Source: Physcia stellaris
Taxonomy: Eukaryota; Ascomycota; Lecanoromycetes; Caliciales; Physciaceae
NCBI GenBank assembly: GCA_018902385.1
Contig: JABSSW010000004.1
Location: 1,274,823-1,338,822 of the forward strand
Direction of reading: 5' to 3'
DNA: 64,000 bases
Part shown: positions 24,231 to 37,862 of the stretch, one piece after another
Layout of the letters: each line of letters opens with the position of its first letter
How positions within the stretch are numbered: the stretch's first letter is position 1
Notes under the pieces: generated by a model
Told to the model about the DNA's origin: nothing
Databases searched by the model: none
What the model saw: only the letters and a program-made list of their open reading frames with translations
Position numbers and translations under genes: made by a program

Positions 24231-24689
24231 ATCACATTTTTCGTTTTTCAAATCGTCGATCAAAATTTTGCGAATCGTCGTCGTTTTCGAAAAAAATCGT
24301 CGTTTTGACATTCATTGAAATTACGTTCGATTAAAATCTGAAAATTTTAATCGAATTTGAATTCATTTTGATTTTTCATTCGTTTCAGAATTTTTTTTTT
24401 CAATTTCAAATTTCATTATTATCGTTTCGACGTTATTTACAATCAAAATTTACGTCGCATGAAAAATTGAATCGTATTAAAAACATTTTCAAAAATTGTT
24501 GTTCGATTTTATTGAATTGTGAATTGATGCAACATATTGAAAAAATCAAAAAATGATGATCGTGAAAATTTCGAATTTTGAATTCGTTTAAAACAATCGA
24601 CAACGTTTTCGTTTCGAATCAACGACGAATCGTCGAGACGACGTTCGCGAAAAGAAAAAAATAATGTTACGAATATGTTTGACAAATAA

Positions 24690-24902
24690 ATTTGACAAAT
24701 GTTTGACAAATAAATAATTGATATGATATGATCGAACAACGAATTATGTTTTAATTTTACGTCGAAATTAACGTGATTTGAAATTTGACGTCGCACATTG
24801 TTTGCAATTTCAACATTTTGTATTTATTTGTTTTTGCAAATTTATTGTTTTCGTTTAATTAATCAATCAATAATCATACAAACACGATTCATGATAATAG
24901 CA
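24690..24902. repeat. LTR-like repeat, right of chromovirus relic
   Basis: Partner of the 18240-18490 repeat by shared blocks in the same orientation. A third, partial copy of the upstream half follows at 24925-25110 (AAAACATTAAATTATTCGC and ATTTTCAAAAATTTATTCG), so a second, more damaged element of the same family may begin here. Confidence 0.5.
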
Positions 24903-25110
24903 ATTCAACATTTTCATCAAAAACATTAAATTATTCGCAAATTTCATGTTTGAATTGTTGAATTATCATTTTAATCAAATCGTTCGTTGATACGAAATCA
25001 ACAAAAAAAATTCGAATGTTTATATCGATTTTGTCGAAAATTTTCAAAAATTTATTCGTGATTTTCGACGCGTTCAACAATTTCAATTTTTTTTGCATGT
25101 CAAAATTCGT

Positions 25111-28100
25111 ATCGATGAAAATTTTCGTTTTTCGATCGAAACACGTCAAAATTACGAAATTCGATCGAAATTTCGTATCGAATTTTACGATTGTTTAAAT
25201 TTAATCGAATGAAAAATACAACAATTTGATTTCGTCACGTTCATCAAATTATTTCATGAAACATTTTCGAAATCGTTTGTCGTCAATTTATCGTTCGACG
25301 ATTTCGAAATCAAAAACAATTGTTCATCATTGTTGTTTGTCGAAAATGATGATTTCATGCGAAAAAATCGCGTTGAATTTCATCGCATGTTTTGAATTTT
25401 TTTTATCAAAAAATGCAATCAGTTTTTGACAATTTTTTTCAATCGATTTTTTGAATCGACAAAAATATTCGCGTTTCGAATCGTCGACGAAATTTTTTGT
25501 TTATCATTAACGAATTACGAAAATCAACAGCGAAACAATTATATGATCAATGTCATGATGAGAAATTTCATTTTCATCGTTAAAAATATTAATTTTGTAC
25601 AAATGTTTGAATTTTGACGCGATTATTGAAAGTTTTGTTATTGCAAAATTTTGTTCGATCACGAACAATCGCGACGTCGACGACGAATTGAATTAAATTA
25701 CGAACAAAACATTAACATTTACGAAATTGTTTATTTATCACGAGATAAAATCATTTGAACTTTTTTATTTAATTTTCAATTTCATATTATTTCACGATTC
25801 GTTTTGATTCGCAATCGAATGCAATTTTTTTTCAAACATAATCAATTTCAATTCAAATTGAACAATTTTTCGCGCAAATTTATTTTGTTCATTCAACATT
25901 TGCATGTTGATTTTATTTTCAACGAAAACATTTTTTTTCAAAATACGTATACGTTTGTCGTCGAATTTTGTATTCAAATTTATGTGATAACAATGTTTGC
26001 ACAAATTCAAAAATGATAAATCAAAAACGATTTTCGATATTGTTTTTTTGACATCGACAAAACGATCATTAAACAATTTATTATCGATCGACTCAATGCG
26101 AATCAGAAACAAAAATGTCATGATTTGAATTATTTAATTTTTGAACGTTTTTTTCAAATTTTTTTTTTGATTATTTCGATGTCAACGAATTTTTTTTATT
26201 TCAATTCAATTCGATCGACACGTTTTTCGAAATATCATTACATCGATTTATGACGTGATCGATTGAAAACATTGTTCAACATTCAAAAACATGATTTTAT
26301 CGATTCAGTCAATCGAAAATGAAAAAGAAAAGATTTTCGTCAATTGATTCGAAATTTGTATCACGTTTTTTTTATCACGATTAATCAACGATTTGTTAAA
26401 CATTTTATGAAAGTTCTGTTCGATCATGTCGTTTTTCATTTATTGACGATTGTTCATTACGATTTCGATCATTTGATTATCATGAAACGAAATCGAATGA
26501 AAATTTCGCAATGAATTGTCGTTCGCGTTTTTGAAAAATTACAAAACAATGTGAAAAATATTTTAACATATCGTAATTTGAAACATGTCGATCAATTTCA
26601 TCAATTCGAAAAATTCGATTGAAATTTCGATTATCATCGATTTATTTCTCAAAATTACGAGATATTTCTGATTCGTGTGTTGATGTTGAATTTGATTTCA
26701 AAACATATAAAGATTTTGTGCAAAAATTTTTTTAAATCGATCATAAAAAAACTGTTCAAAAATTCGAAAATAATGAAACAAAATAACAACATGAATTTGA
26801 TTACGACATTTTTGAACGATATGAAAATCGATCAAAATGACGACATTTTCAATAACGATATCGATTTCAATAACGATTCGATCGAGTCGAAAAAATTTGT
26901 CGATAACGATTTTCGAATATAAAATTACGTTCAATCAATATTTACAATCGTCATTGTATTATCATCAACATTTCATCAAACAAAATGAAAACTTGATCAA
27001 AATTTCAATTTGAATTGATATTTTTTAAAATGTTCGATTCAATTTCTGTTAATTCAATGCAAAATTTGTTTTTTTTCGATTTTTTAATACGAAAAACACA
27101 ATTTGCGAATATTTGTTGCATTGATACGATTTTTTTTTTCAAATTAGAAATTTTGATGAATCGAAATTCAAAATCATTTTCATCAAAATCGTGAAAAAAG
27201 TTTTCGAACGTTAATTTGTATTTGTTTTTTCGCTTTTTATATAAAAATTTAATTCAATCGTTGTAATTTTGTATTCATCAATCAATTATTCATTTCATTC
27301 AAACATTTCACATCAAAAATTTCGCTGTCGAATATGATTCGTGTTTATCAATTATTTCGTTCAAATTCAATGTTTCGATTACATTTAATTCGTTCAAAGT
27401 TAATTCAAATTAAAATTATATCATTGTTTTGTGTTGAATTTCACGATTTGAAATTTCAAATCGAATCACATGTTACAAACATATATATTCATCGTCGATA
27501 TATTAGATGAATATTGATATATTTTTCACGATTCGTTTTATCGATTAGATATAACATGAACAAAAACGTTTAATCAATTTAAATTATGTCAAATTATTAT
27601 TTCGAATTTCACAAAATAATTTACAACTGTATTACGAATTGCATGCAAAATTCGATCAAATGAATTTTGTATTTCACGTTTTCGACAATATATTTTTTTC
27701 GAATTTATCGTCAAAAACGACGAAAATATCGAATATTTTGTAATATTATTGAATATTACATCATGTTCAATCGCAATTACATGACAAACATAAATTTGAA
27801 ATTTGTATTATTTTTTTATCATTTCATTTCCGATTCAGAATTCGTTTTTTTGAATTTGTCACAGAATATTTTCTGTTGAAAACATAATTTCGTTTCGAAT
27901 AAATTAAACGAATGAATCGTCAATCGTCATCATTTCAAAAACAAAACGCGAAATGTCGATTTGTATCAAAATTTCGCAAAAACGCGTTAATTTTTTTCGA
28001 TCAAATCATTTCATTTTCAATTTCACGTGAAAATTGAAACGACACAAACAATCGATACAAAAATCATGTTTGTCAATACAACATTGACATCAATATTCAC

Positions 28101-29549
28101 ATCGATTTTTTCATCGATTCATTACAAATTGTTTAAAGTTATTTTTAAACGTTCAATCGATTAATAAACATGAATGATGTAAAAAAAAAAAAATGAATTT
28201 ATTTTTGTTTTTGTTTGATATAAAGTATAAATACATTATATATCGATAATATTGATCATTCAATCGTCATCAATTTTCATTTTTGTCATTTTTCGATTCA
28301 TCAATTTTTGAAAACTTGTTTTTTTTGTTTTGAGATTTGTTTTGAATTGTTCAAACAAACATTCGCGATTTTTCATTTTTCATTATTCAACGTTTTTTGA
28401 AATTTTTTCATTTTGTCGAATCAATTATATTATTTGTTTTATCATTCACATATTCGAATTTTCTTTTGAAATTTTTTTTCATTTTTTGATTTAATTCGTT
28501 TTTCGTTTCGATTTTTTTTGTATTCGAATTTGTTTGAAATGTTTGAACAACGAACATTCGTTTCGATTTTTGATTTTTATCGCGTAATATGTTATTTTCG
28601 AATATCATGATCATTACAAAACAAATTTATCGATGTTTTGTGTCAGACATTAAATTTGTAATATTGTTTTTTTTCATTTTTTTTTTTTTCAAATTCAATT
28701 TTGTTTTTTTCAAAATTCACGTCATCAAAATTTTTTGCGAAAATGAAATCGATACGAAATTTCGATATTTGTATCACGATCGATCAATTTTCGATGTCAT
28801 TGTTTTCAAAATTTCAAAATAATCACAATTTTTTTTTGTTTCATAATGATTTCATTTTCGTATCGATTGTTTCATTAAATGTCACATCGTCACAATTCGA
28901 ATTGTTGACAATTTCGATTTTTTTTTTCAACAATGTTTGTGTTTTTGTTGCGTTGTCATTTTCGATATTTCGCTAATAATCATTTGTGACAATGTGAAAT
29001 TTCTGAACGATGACGAAAATTTTTGATGATTTGTTTGTCGATTTTTCGCACAACGACGTGTTTTTGAATGTTTTCGACAAAGACGAACACAACGATGTGT
29101 TTTTCAATGACGAAAACGATGACAAATTGATTGAAATTTTTTTCGTGATTGATATCGACAACGTCGTGATTATCGATTTGATATTCGATTTTAAACGAAT
29201 AACGACGTTAAATGTTGTCAACACACGTTTGTTAACACAAGTTTTCGACATATCGACAAAATCAAAAAATGTTTTTGATTTGTAATTCACGATCAATTTC
29301 GCAATAATTGAAAAATAATAACAATTTGTTCGAATCAACAATCGTTATCACGTGTCGAAATTGAACAATTATAATGTTTGCATGTAAACAAAAATTTGCA
29401 AACAATCAATATTTTCGTAACGCGTTAAAATTAACAAATCAAATAACGTTTATAATCATGCAATCACGTCACAATATCGATAATGTCGAACAAATATATT
29501 TTTTCTCATTCACGATCAATTTCAATGTATGTTACATTTTTCAATTATC
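25111..29549. other. Heavily mutated DNA, no gene recognised
   Basis: Frames such as 25426-25617 plus, 25792-26121 minus and 26677-26922 plus (continuing a mostly open frame from about 26340) show no family I recognise. 28990-29290 plus is acidic (HNDVFLNVF, EHNDVFFNDEND) and resembles phrases near 40120-40330, so the two places may share a decayed repeat. Probably several overlapping transposon relics. Confidence 0.45.
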
Positions 29550-30009
29550 ATTTTATATTCAAACAAGTAAATCCGAAAGTTTTTTTAAAAAAAACTTTGT
29601 CGAAAATTCTTAGAGTTAAAGTCAGATCTGATAAGATTGCACAATTCGAAGCGAACACAAATTTGACAACGACGTACTTTTTGAAAATTCAAAACTATTG
29701 CGATAATGAATCGATTTTTGTTATTTTTGCGACGTTGAAATGCGCTCATTCTGTTTTACAATTTTGACTAGATAAGTGAAAATCATGTGTGATTGTTGAC
29801 TGAAGTGCAAGATGCGAAACAACTGTATGACGCAATAAGTTCGATGATTGAGCGTCAAGAAAATTTTGAACTAATCAAATCAGAAAAGAGTGTCGCAAAA
29901 TCTGAGAATTTCAATGTCAAGCATGAAGTCTGAATTGCAAAAATTGCAATTTTTGATCACATCTTCGAAGCATATCATGATTTTCGATTGAATATAGCGC
30001 AATAGAATA

Positions 30010-30273
30010 TTAAAATGTATTTGTTCTAATATCGATCATTTTGAATTCTATGTACATATGCTGACATTTGGAAATTGCAAAATGATTTTTCTTTTCGATG
30101 ATTTTCAACAACGTTTGCAGACAGAGATTATCTGAATGTTTTCTGCGAAAGACAGCAATGTTGATCAAATCTGAACGTAATTTCTGCAGAAGACGTGAAA
30201 TGACTGAAAACGTTTTCGATTTTTTCAACAATTTCATTTCATGATCGAATGATTTTCTGAGAAAATCGATCAT
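30010..30273 (-). CDS. Hypothetical fragment, lightly mutated
   Basis: Minus-strand frame of 87 codons (MIDFLRKSFDHEMKLLKK..), helical and charged, with no recognisable domain. It lies just downstream, in the minus direction, of the better preserved block 30325-30830 and could be its next exon or a continuation after a frame change. I cannot confirm a splice site. Confidence 0.25.
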   Translation of the reverse strand: MIDFLRKSFDHEMKLLKKSKTFSVISRLLQKLRSDLINIAVFRRKHSDNLCLQTLLKIIEKKNHFAISKCQHMYIEFKMIDIRTNTF

Positions 30274-30324
30274 GATTCAATTTTTCGTTTCTTGAAACGT
30301 TTTAGAAACATTCAATTGATCGTG

Positions 30325-30830
30325 TTATTTTTTTTTTTTTGCTTCAGATTCAAGTATCGATCGAAAGTTTTCAATGTAAAAGCGAATGTCTGTTTCAACA
30401 TTCTCGTCGTTGCCGTCGTGAAATGCCTGAAAGTATGAGGGATCAGAACGCCGAATCGAGTCTCCTTGCAGAACCGAGAGCAAATGACTTCGAATGTCTT
30501 GATATCGTGACCTTTTGATGCGACCGAAGACCTCGAGGTGTTCGTCAATCGTGCCTTCTAACCACTCCCTATCTTGTTCAATAACTTCATGTTGTAAAAT
30601 CTTGCAGAACGCTAGCTGTTGATCTCGCAATAAACTTTTCAATGAAAAGATGTTTTTCGTAAAACGTTGAATGAAAAATAATATATCGTAATTTCTGTCA
30701 ACATTGTTCATATCGTGAATATATTGAATGAAATTATGCTTTTTAACAGATTGTTTGCCGACAATAAGAATGAGTTTTCGTGAAAATGACTTGAATCGTC
30801 GAAAGAAAAAAAAAAAAAGAAAAAAAGTAA
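30325..30830 (-). CDS. Unmutated coding block of unknown function
   Basis: The minus-strand frame runs on from a low-complexity start near 31038. Only the part from about 30830 down looks like genuine protein. It contains Gly, Pro and Trp (REWLEGTIDEHLEVFGRIK, SHLLSVLQGDSIRRSDPS, FHDGNDENVETD), which mutated neighbours lack. The composition is that of a soluble, helical, charged protein; there are no membrane segments and no motif I recognise. It is flanked by two copies of a short repeat (near 29695 and 31070), as if inserted or captured. The end (ESEAKKKK then stop) sits in an A-rich run, so an exon or gene end there is uncertain. Confidence 0.4.
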
Positions 30831-31545
30831 TTCGTTCTCGATGTTTTCGCGAATTTCTCGTTTTTTGACGTGTTTGTTGATCTGTTTTCGAAAACGAACA
30901 TTGTTGCATAAATCGAAATCGAGAAGACTTTTCATGACGAACGTGCAGCTGTTTGAGAGATTTCAATTTCGCGTGAGTAAATAAATAAATAAATAGATAA
31001 GTGAATACGTAAATAAATAAACAAATGAAACTTTGCAAGAAGTTTGCAAATCAACTAACTTACATAAATCGTAACTATTGCGATAATGAATCGATTTTCG
31101 TTATTTTTGATGCGTTGAAATGCGCTTATTTTGTTTTATAATTTGATTTCAGCAAATCAATGTCAGATGTGATTGTTGCTTGATGTACAAAGTGCAAAGC
31201 AATTGTATGATCACAGAAGTTTCGATGTTCGTGCTAAACTCAATAAGCAATGATATATTTTCTTTTTGAGAATCTGAATTCTCAATTGATGAAAACATCG
31301 AATTTAACGAAAAAAATTTTGATTTGCGAAGCAGACTCGACGAACTCGAAAATCATTTTACTTTCAAATTTCATAACAAACTCAATATTGCTCGAATTAA
31401 TGCGATTGTTGATGCGTTGAAATGCGCTCAATTAATTTTACAATTTGATAATTTCATGAGTCTGTGTGCACGCGAAGTGATTGTGAATGAAAGTGCGATG
31501 AAATTTGATGTTTTTGTTTCGAAAAAATTGACTTTCTGATTCGAC

Positions 31546-33510
31546 AAAAAAGTCAAATAAGAATAATCAAATACTTTTTTTTATAAATTGTGTACTATTT
31601 CAAACAACGATTGAATTGATCGATTTTCGAACAAATTTTTTTTTTTCGTTAATGCGATTGTCGACAATATCGTCAAATTCAAATTTTCAAATTCGAACAA
31701 CAAACGTCAATTTCAATCGTTGTCGATAAAAAATATTTTGTTATTTTTGTTATCATTTCGCAATTCAAATTAATACAAACAACAATGTTTATATATTCGA
31801 TTGAATGATTGCAATCGTTCGAATTTTTTTTTTTTTTTTTTCAATCGTTTTTTCGTCATACGTATATATTTTTTGACGATAATTTTTCGAATTTCGACAT
31901 TTTTATCGATAAATTCAAATTTTGTTCAATTTTGTTTTCAAGTTTTTTTCAAAAATAACGATTTAATTTCACAAAAACAATCACGTTCGATGTATTATGT
32001 TTTTGCGTAAAAATTCGTTTTTTTTTTTCGACAGATGTTATATCAAACACACGAATAAATTCGTTTGTCGATTAGAATCAAACACATTTCGATATTCGTC
32101 ATTTCGATTCAATCGCGATTTTTTCGTTTTCAAAATTTTTGTTCAAATCAAATTTCAATTTTGTTTTCAAACAATTCGTTTTCAATTTTATCATTTCAAT
32201 CATCGTCACGATAAACAAACAATTTATTTTTATTATATTCATTACAGTCAATTAATCACACGATGTACAGAATTTTTTATTCAATCAATGTTCATCGAAA
32301 TTTTATTTTATTTTCGATTCGACAATTATTATTATTATCGAAACATTCGACAAACATTTTTTTATTTCATTTTTATTTTTGAAAATTCGAAATTCAAATC
32401 ATGCAATTTATTCATTTTTTGAATTTTTCAATCGACATGTTCAGAAAACAAATTTCATTTTTTTTGTCAATGTCATTTTCAATAACGTTTTATTCGATTT
32501 GATTTCAACATTAAGCAAATTTCGATTCGACATCGCAATAAATTGTACAAATTTTCGAACACGCGTACATCGTTTGAAAAATTTGAACGAAATTTGACGA
32601 AACAAATCATAAAAATCAACAATTATTTAATTTTAATACGCAATTCGTCAACAAACATCAACAACAATGACGAAAAAAATTGTATCAAAAACAAAAACAA
32701 CGTCGATCGAAAATCAAACAACGAGCAAATATTCGATTGACGAATCAATTCATTCGATTTTTCATTCAAAATTTCGAAATCGAATAATTCAAACAAAAAC
32801 GAAGTTTTGTTCGATTTCATTCATCAGTATTTCACAAATCGATGTCATGAAAAACAATTTTGAACAAAAAAATCGTCGTTTGCATTGTCATGTTTGTTTT
32901 TATATATCAATCGATTCACGAAACATGCGATCGATGATTGCATTGTCGAAATTTGATTTTATTTTTACAACATTGTTTGTATTTGTTTTGTATGTATTCG
33001 AATGACGATCGTTGTTTAAAAAATCATCATGTGATTGAATTATAAATATCAAATTTTTATCACGATTGTCAAGAAATTGTCAAATTTATCGATTTCGATA
33101 AATCGAAATCGTCGTGACAAAAAACGATTTCAAATCGACGATGTCAAAAATTCTCGAACATGATTTTTTATGTTTATGTGCACGTTTTTTGTAAATCAAC
33201 GCTCGTGCGAAAAATCATTTAAAAATTGACAATTTTCGCAAAGTTAAATTTTCGTGTCAATTAATATATGAAAATCGAAAATTCGCGATTGATTTTATTG
33301 TATCACGTCGATTCGTTCAACATCAATTATCGTTAAAATTATTGCAAATCACGATCACACATATGACGAGCATGAAATTCGTAATTCAATCAAATCGAAA
33401 CATCGAAAGTTCGAATATCGATAATCATGTTTTATTCAATCAATTTTATCGATTTGAATCACATGTTTTGATCGACGATGAAATTAATGTCACGACAATA
33501 AATCATCATA
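31546..33510. other. Mutated DNA, no gene recognised
   Basis: Frames at 31801-32010, 31997-32422, 32379-32597 and 32667-33005 plus form an almost continuous string rich in Phe, Tyr, Arg and Asn but match no family I know. Probably a transposon relic. Confidence 0.4.
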
Positions 33511-33920
33511 CAATCAAAGTTGTTTTCAAAACAAATAAACAAATTTCATAAACAATTCATCGCGATTATCATTTTGTTTTTTTGAATCATATTTAATATC
33601 GAAATTCAAATTTTTTACAGAACGACACGTTCAATTCATTAATTTCGACGCGTAAAAACACGTCAAACACGACAATCGTCAATCAAACAAATCAAAAACA
33701 ACGACAAAATAACGCAATCAAAATTGTTTTCAAAACAAATAAACAAATTTCACAAACAATTCATCGCGATTATCATTTTGTTTTTTTGAATCGTATTTAA
33801 TATCGAATTTCAAATTTTTTACAAAACGACATATTCAATTCATTCATTTCGATTCGTAAAAACACGTCAAACACGACAATCGTCAATCAAACAAATCAGA
33901 AATCACGACAAAATAACGTT
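33511..33920. repeat. 204-bp tandem duplication
   Basis: Two adjacent copies (33511-33714 and 33715-about 33918) beginning CAATCAAAGTTGTTTTCAA and CAATCAAAATTGTTTTCAA. They share TCATCGCGATTATCATTTTG and AAACACGTCAAACACGACAA. Differences are mostly single transitions, so duplication preceded at least part of the mutation. Confidence 0.8.
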
Positions 33921-34174
33921 TTGAAACAATTTTTCGCATTTATTTTTATATCAGACGATGTCACGAATGATAAAACAATCGAACATGACAATTCAAAAAA
34001 TGAAATTGAAAATATCGAAATGTTCGACAACGAAAACAGTCAATGAAACAATTTTTTCGCGTATTTCGATATCGTGAATGAAAAACAAACGATTGATCAT
34101 GATACATTTTCAAATTTCGATAATTTTGATGACATCGATCAGATTTGAAATGATAATCATGTGAATAACGATAA

Positions 34175-34334
34175 TGTCATGAAATAATTGCAATATGCAT
34201 AATGTGAAAAATAAAATGATTGATTGTTATTATTTAAAAAACAAAATGCGAAATATGAATTAAATCGTCAAAACGTTAATTCGTTCTTGTCAAGATATTT
34301 TGATTTCAATTCTATGTGAAAATTTATCGTAACA
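34175..34334. repeat. LTR (left) of short Gypsy-like element
   Basis: About 160 bp, begins TGTCATGAAATAATTGCAA and ends CGTAACA (TG..CA ends). It matches 37863-38024 along its whole length, including AAAACAAAATGCGAAATATG and GACGTTAATTCGTTCTTGTC-like blocks. Being on the left of a minus-strand element, it is the 3' LTR. Confidence 0.8.
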
Positions 34335-35124
34335 AATGTCATCGAACGAAAAAAATCACAACGTTCTTGTTGTGTCTTGTTGAAAAAAAACGATTCGTTT
34401 TTCAAAATATTTAATAATAATACAGTTTAATTAATAAGAAAATGATTTCATTTTTTCGTTAAATGTTGAGTTTTTTTCAAAGATCGTTGAGATTGCGACG
34501 ATCGCGATTGTTTTTCTGAGTTGATTTCATAACGAAACGTCTGTTCATGATCGAATTAATATGAAAAACACGTCAATTAATGTTCATTTAACGAAATCGA
34601 ATGTGAAAACAAAATTGAAAAATCTTTGCGAAATCATTTGCGAAATCATTTGCGAAATCATTTGCGAAATCATTTGCGAAAATCATTAAGTTCGCAATAT
34701 TCGAATCATGCATTGATTCGAAGTTCTCGATTTTGCACGAGTTGATTTGTTGAAAAATTTCTGAAAAAAAAATCGATTTGTATGAAAATTTGTTCACTTT
34801 TTTCGAAAACGCGAAACGAATTGATTTTTTCGATGATTTGTTATCGAACGATTTGAAACAAAATCAACGATTTGTATAATCGTTTCTTGATGTTGCATCA
34901 GCGAAAAAATCATTGATTGATTTTTTTAATCGTGAAATTAACGATCACGTGACAATTATTCAGTGACATTTTCTTGCGATTTAGTCAAATTGCTATATCG
35001 TTTTCGATTTTATCGAATTCGTTCATATCGAAAATGACGTTTGTTTGAATGTTTTTATTGACATATGTTTTGACATTTAGTCGCTTCAATGATTCGTCGA
35101 TAATAATAATATACAAAAATATAT

Positions 35125-35760
35125 TCATTTGTTTATCAACAATACGCTCATCAACGATATTTCGTACGATAATTGAATGACAATTATGTAATCGATTTCA
35201 AAAGTTATTTTTTGAAATAAAAATTCGTCAATGAAATTGACGTTGAAATCAATATCGATGCAAACAAATATTTTCTCGTTGTTTTCATCATACAATCGCG
35301 TTTGAATAGTGACATATTTACGTTCTGATAACGATTCACGAATAATAAATACATGCAAAATTGCATGTTTCATTCAATTGATGTATCGTTTTTTATTCAT
35401 TGTTTGATTTGATTTGATGTCAACATCATGAATATTGAACATATGATTATTCAAACGAACACGATCATCGTTGTTGACGTAATTCTTTTTACACATATTG
35501 CAAAATAATGAAATCATATTATGACGAATGTATTTTTCGTCATTGAATTGTTCGAGTTGTGAAATTTTCGCGTGAAAAATGATCGTGATATCATCGAAAT
35601 TGACGTGTTCAAAAATTATGTATTTGATATTTTCGTTGATTGAAATTTGTTTTTCGTCATATTCGTTGTCAGCGTTGTAATCGTACTGTTCGTAAAAAGT
35701 CGATATAAATGTATTATAATTCGCATTGTTCGTCAACAACTTGTGCGCAAAAAGAGACAT
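35125..35760 (-). pseudogene. Zinc-finger plus aspartic protease relic
   Basis: Two adjacent minus-strand frames. 35760-35374 ends with FCNMCKKNYVNNDDRVRLNN HMFNIH, a C-x2-C...H-x4-H finger of the type seen between gag and protease in some fungal Gypsy elements. 35373-35125 contains ERKYVTIQTRLYDENNEKIF followed by VCIDIDFNVNFIDE, the retroviral protease loop (family D-T/S-G-x-x-x-x-x-I-D) with the Thr-Gly changed to Ile-Asp. In a live element it would cleave Gag-Pol. Here the active site is lost. Confidence 0.65.
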
Positions 35761-36420
35761 GAAATATTGAATTGTACGCGTAAAATACTGAGTAATACGT
35801 TGCGAAGAAAATAGATTTTGAATTGCAAAAATCTGATTTTGCTGAAAATATTGCGATCGATTTTGCTGCGATGTAAAAATGTAATGATTTCGAAAAAGTG
35901 TCTGTCAATTACGTGACGACTGACTATTTTGAAATCTGAAAAAATAATTCGTTGAGTAATTTTCAGTGTATGATTTCGAATATCGTTCAAAACGTTCAAA
36001 ATTTTGCTTTTGATTCGATTTCATTTCACGTTGATAAATCGTTTTTTTTCGTTTTTTCTATTGATATCGTTACTAGTATAATATTCGACAACATTTTTCA
36101 AATTTCGAATGAATTTCTCGATCGTGATGCGTTTATCAGACTTTCGTACATGTTTACGAAATTTCTTATCGAAAACATTTCAAATCATCGAAAACACGAT
36201 TAAATCGAACATATCGAAAAAAAACTGCATAACGCATGAAAATGTTGACGTATTCATCGAATTGACGTCGCTTTTGAGCGTTTTTAATAATATAATTTTC
36301 GATTTGCATTTTTTTCAAAACATTCGTTGAATGTTTCTCATATCTTGTTATTAAAATATTGCAAAAAATATCAACGATAATCAAATAAACAAATTAATTC
36401 GTAAAATTTTGATTTGTTTA

Positions 36421-37437
36421 TCATATTTGAATTGCATCGCGCAAACAAAAATATAAATGTTTCAAAACATTCTCGTTGTTAATCACGTATTGTTTGACTG
36501 TTTGAACAAACAATTGAACGCTAATATAAATGACTTTTTTTTCATTGATCACGTAATCAATGAAGTTCTTATTCTCGATATATTTGAAATAAAAAAAATC
36601 GATATTTTCGAATTTAAATTGATTTTGTTTGATCAACATCACGTCACGAAACTCGTCGAACTTATTCGATGACAAAAACGCATGACGAAAACGAAAACGA
36701 TTATGTGAATGAATGTAATCATCGCGATGACGAAAACGAAATTGACGTTTTTCAATAATTTTATTGTAAACGTTGATTTGTTGTAAATGATCGTGCAAAA
36801 ATGAATTTCGATTCTGATCAAGAAAAAAAAAACGAAAATTTTTCATCATTTTGATGTAGAATGTCTGCATCAAATGAACGTTTTTTTCGAATTTTCTGAA
36901 ATGAACGAAAATTTGAAATTTGATATTGAATGTTTCGAGTTTTTGTTGATCGAATGATTGAATTGCAAAAAAAAATATCTGATTTTGATGCGAAACAAAT
37001 ACCTTTATTGCAAAAATTTTTTGATTCGATTTCACAAATTTCGAAACAGAATTGATTGAATTGATATTGTTTTGAAATTTCGTCATAACAATATTTATTG
37101 ACATCGACAAGTTTTTAGCGAAAACAATGACGTCGTTCTTGATGACGAATTCGTTGTTGATTTTGAATTTTATCGTATTGATTTGTTTTTGCAAATCGTT
37201 GTAATCATCGATAACGTTGTCAAAAATATTCATAAAATTTTTCTGAATTTCGCGTATGATGTTTTTGAAATCAAAAAAAATAAACAATTTTTGAAATCGC
37301 GTCTCAATATCGCGACGATGAAAATTTTTGACGATTTGTGATTTGTTCGACGATTCAAAAACGATTTCATATTGATTTTCATGATTTTTCGACGAGAAAA
37401 AAAATTGCTCGTGCATTTTAGCAAAAAAAAACGTCAT
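36421..37437 (-). pseudogene. Gag-like protein relic
   Basis: Open frame of 338 codons on the minus strand, the longest in this element. The N-terminal half is helical and charged (IDDYNDLQKQINTIKFKIN). A middle part is rich in Arg, His and Phe (KRQFRFRHRDDYIHSHNRF). The end, FFYFKYIENKNFIDYV.. IYISVQLFVQTVKQYV..LKHLYFCLRDA, matches the start of the capsid-like domain of some fungal Gypsy gags (a Phe-Tyr-Pro motif, then ..RSVxxFVxRVK.. and HLxxCLRG). The expected Gly and Trp after CLR are mutated and a stop follows. Decayed gag continues through several frames down to 35770. Non-functional. Confidence 0.6.
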
Positions 37438-37862
37438 GAAATCGATTTAAAATTTGTTGAACGATTTTATCAATGAATTTTCGAATCGATCATGATATCG
37501 AAACATGCATTGTTCTGAAAAAAACGAATTTGAAAAATTTGAAAATAAATGAATAAATAAATAGATAGATAAAAAATTAATCGATTGTTGAAATTTTCGA
37601 TTTGCAAAAACGACGAAAATTGTTAAACGTTTCGAAAATCAATATTCGTGTAATTTTCGACTGTTAACAAATTGACAAAAATATTCAGTTTGAATAATGT
37701 TTTAATTGCATGCGTTGCGAAATATTTCGCGATTGTTGTTGTATTAAAACGATAAACATTTCGTCGAACGAAATGAATTTCGCGATGATTTTATTGCTTT
37801 TGCAAAAATTAAATTTTGATCATAGAAATCAAATAATCGATAACTTGAATGATGTTATCATT

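Larger units (their letters stand above)
18491..24650 (+). mobile_element. Ty3/Gypsy chromovirus relic, RIP-degraded
   Basis: Decayed gag-pol of a chromodomain Ty3/Gypsy retrotransposon in the order gag zinc knuckle, protease, reverse transcriptase, RNase H, integrase, chromodomain, which is the order of the family. The reading passes through several frames and many stops. Family-conserved Gly and Pro are replaced throughout by Glu, Lys, Asn, Asp, Phe, Ser or Leu, and conserved Trp positions are mostly TGA. Both changes are what C-to-T/G-to-A at CpC, CpT, GpG and ApG produces. The element is certainly inactive. Confidence 0.85.
29550..31545. other. Lightly mutated island with a thrice-repeated segment
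   Basis: CC, CT, AG and GG are present again. A segment of about 70 bp (GATGCGTTGAAATGCGCTCA and surroundings; it translates as ALKCAQLILQFD) recurs near 29735, 31110 and 31410 on the plus strand, with ACTATTGCGATAATGAATCG shared by the first two. The plus-strand frames around it (29483-29767 and 31324-31539) look like fragments of one unidentified gene. The first and second copies bracket the minus-strand block at 30010-30830. Confidence 0.5.
34335..37862 (-). mobile_element. Gag-protease-only LTR element, minus strand
   Basis: Internal region of a 3.85-kb element bracketed by two 160-bp LTRs. On the minus strand it holds gag, a zinc-finger segment and an aspartic protease. Reverse transcriptase, RNase H and integrase are absent between the protease and the left LTR (about 790 bp), so it is non-autonomous or internally deleted. 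Possible 5-bp flanks are GATAA on the left and AATAA on the right, one transition apart. A 12-bp tandem repeat (GCGAAATCATTT, five copies, 34627-34686) lies near the 3' end. Confidence 0.7.
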
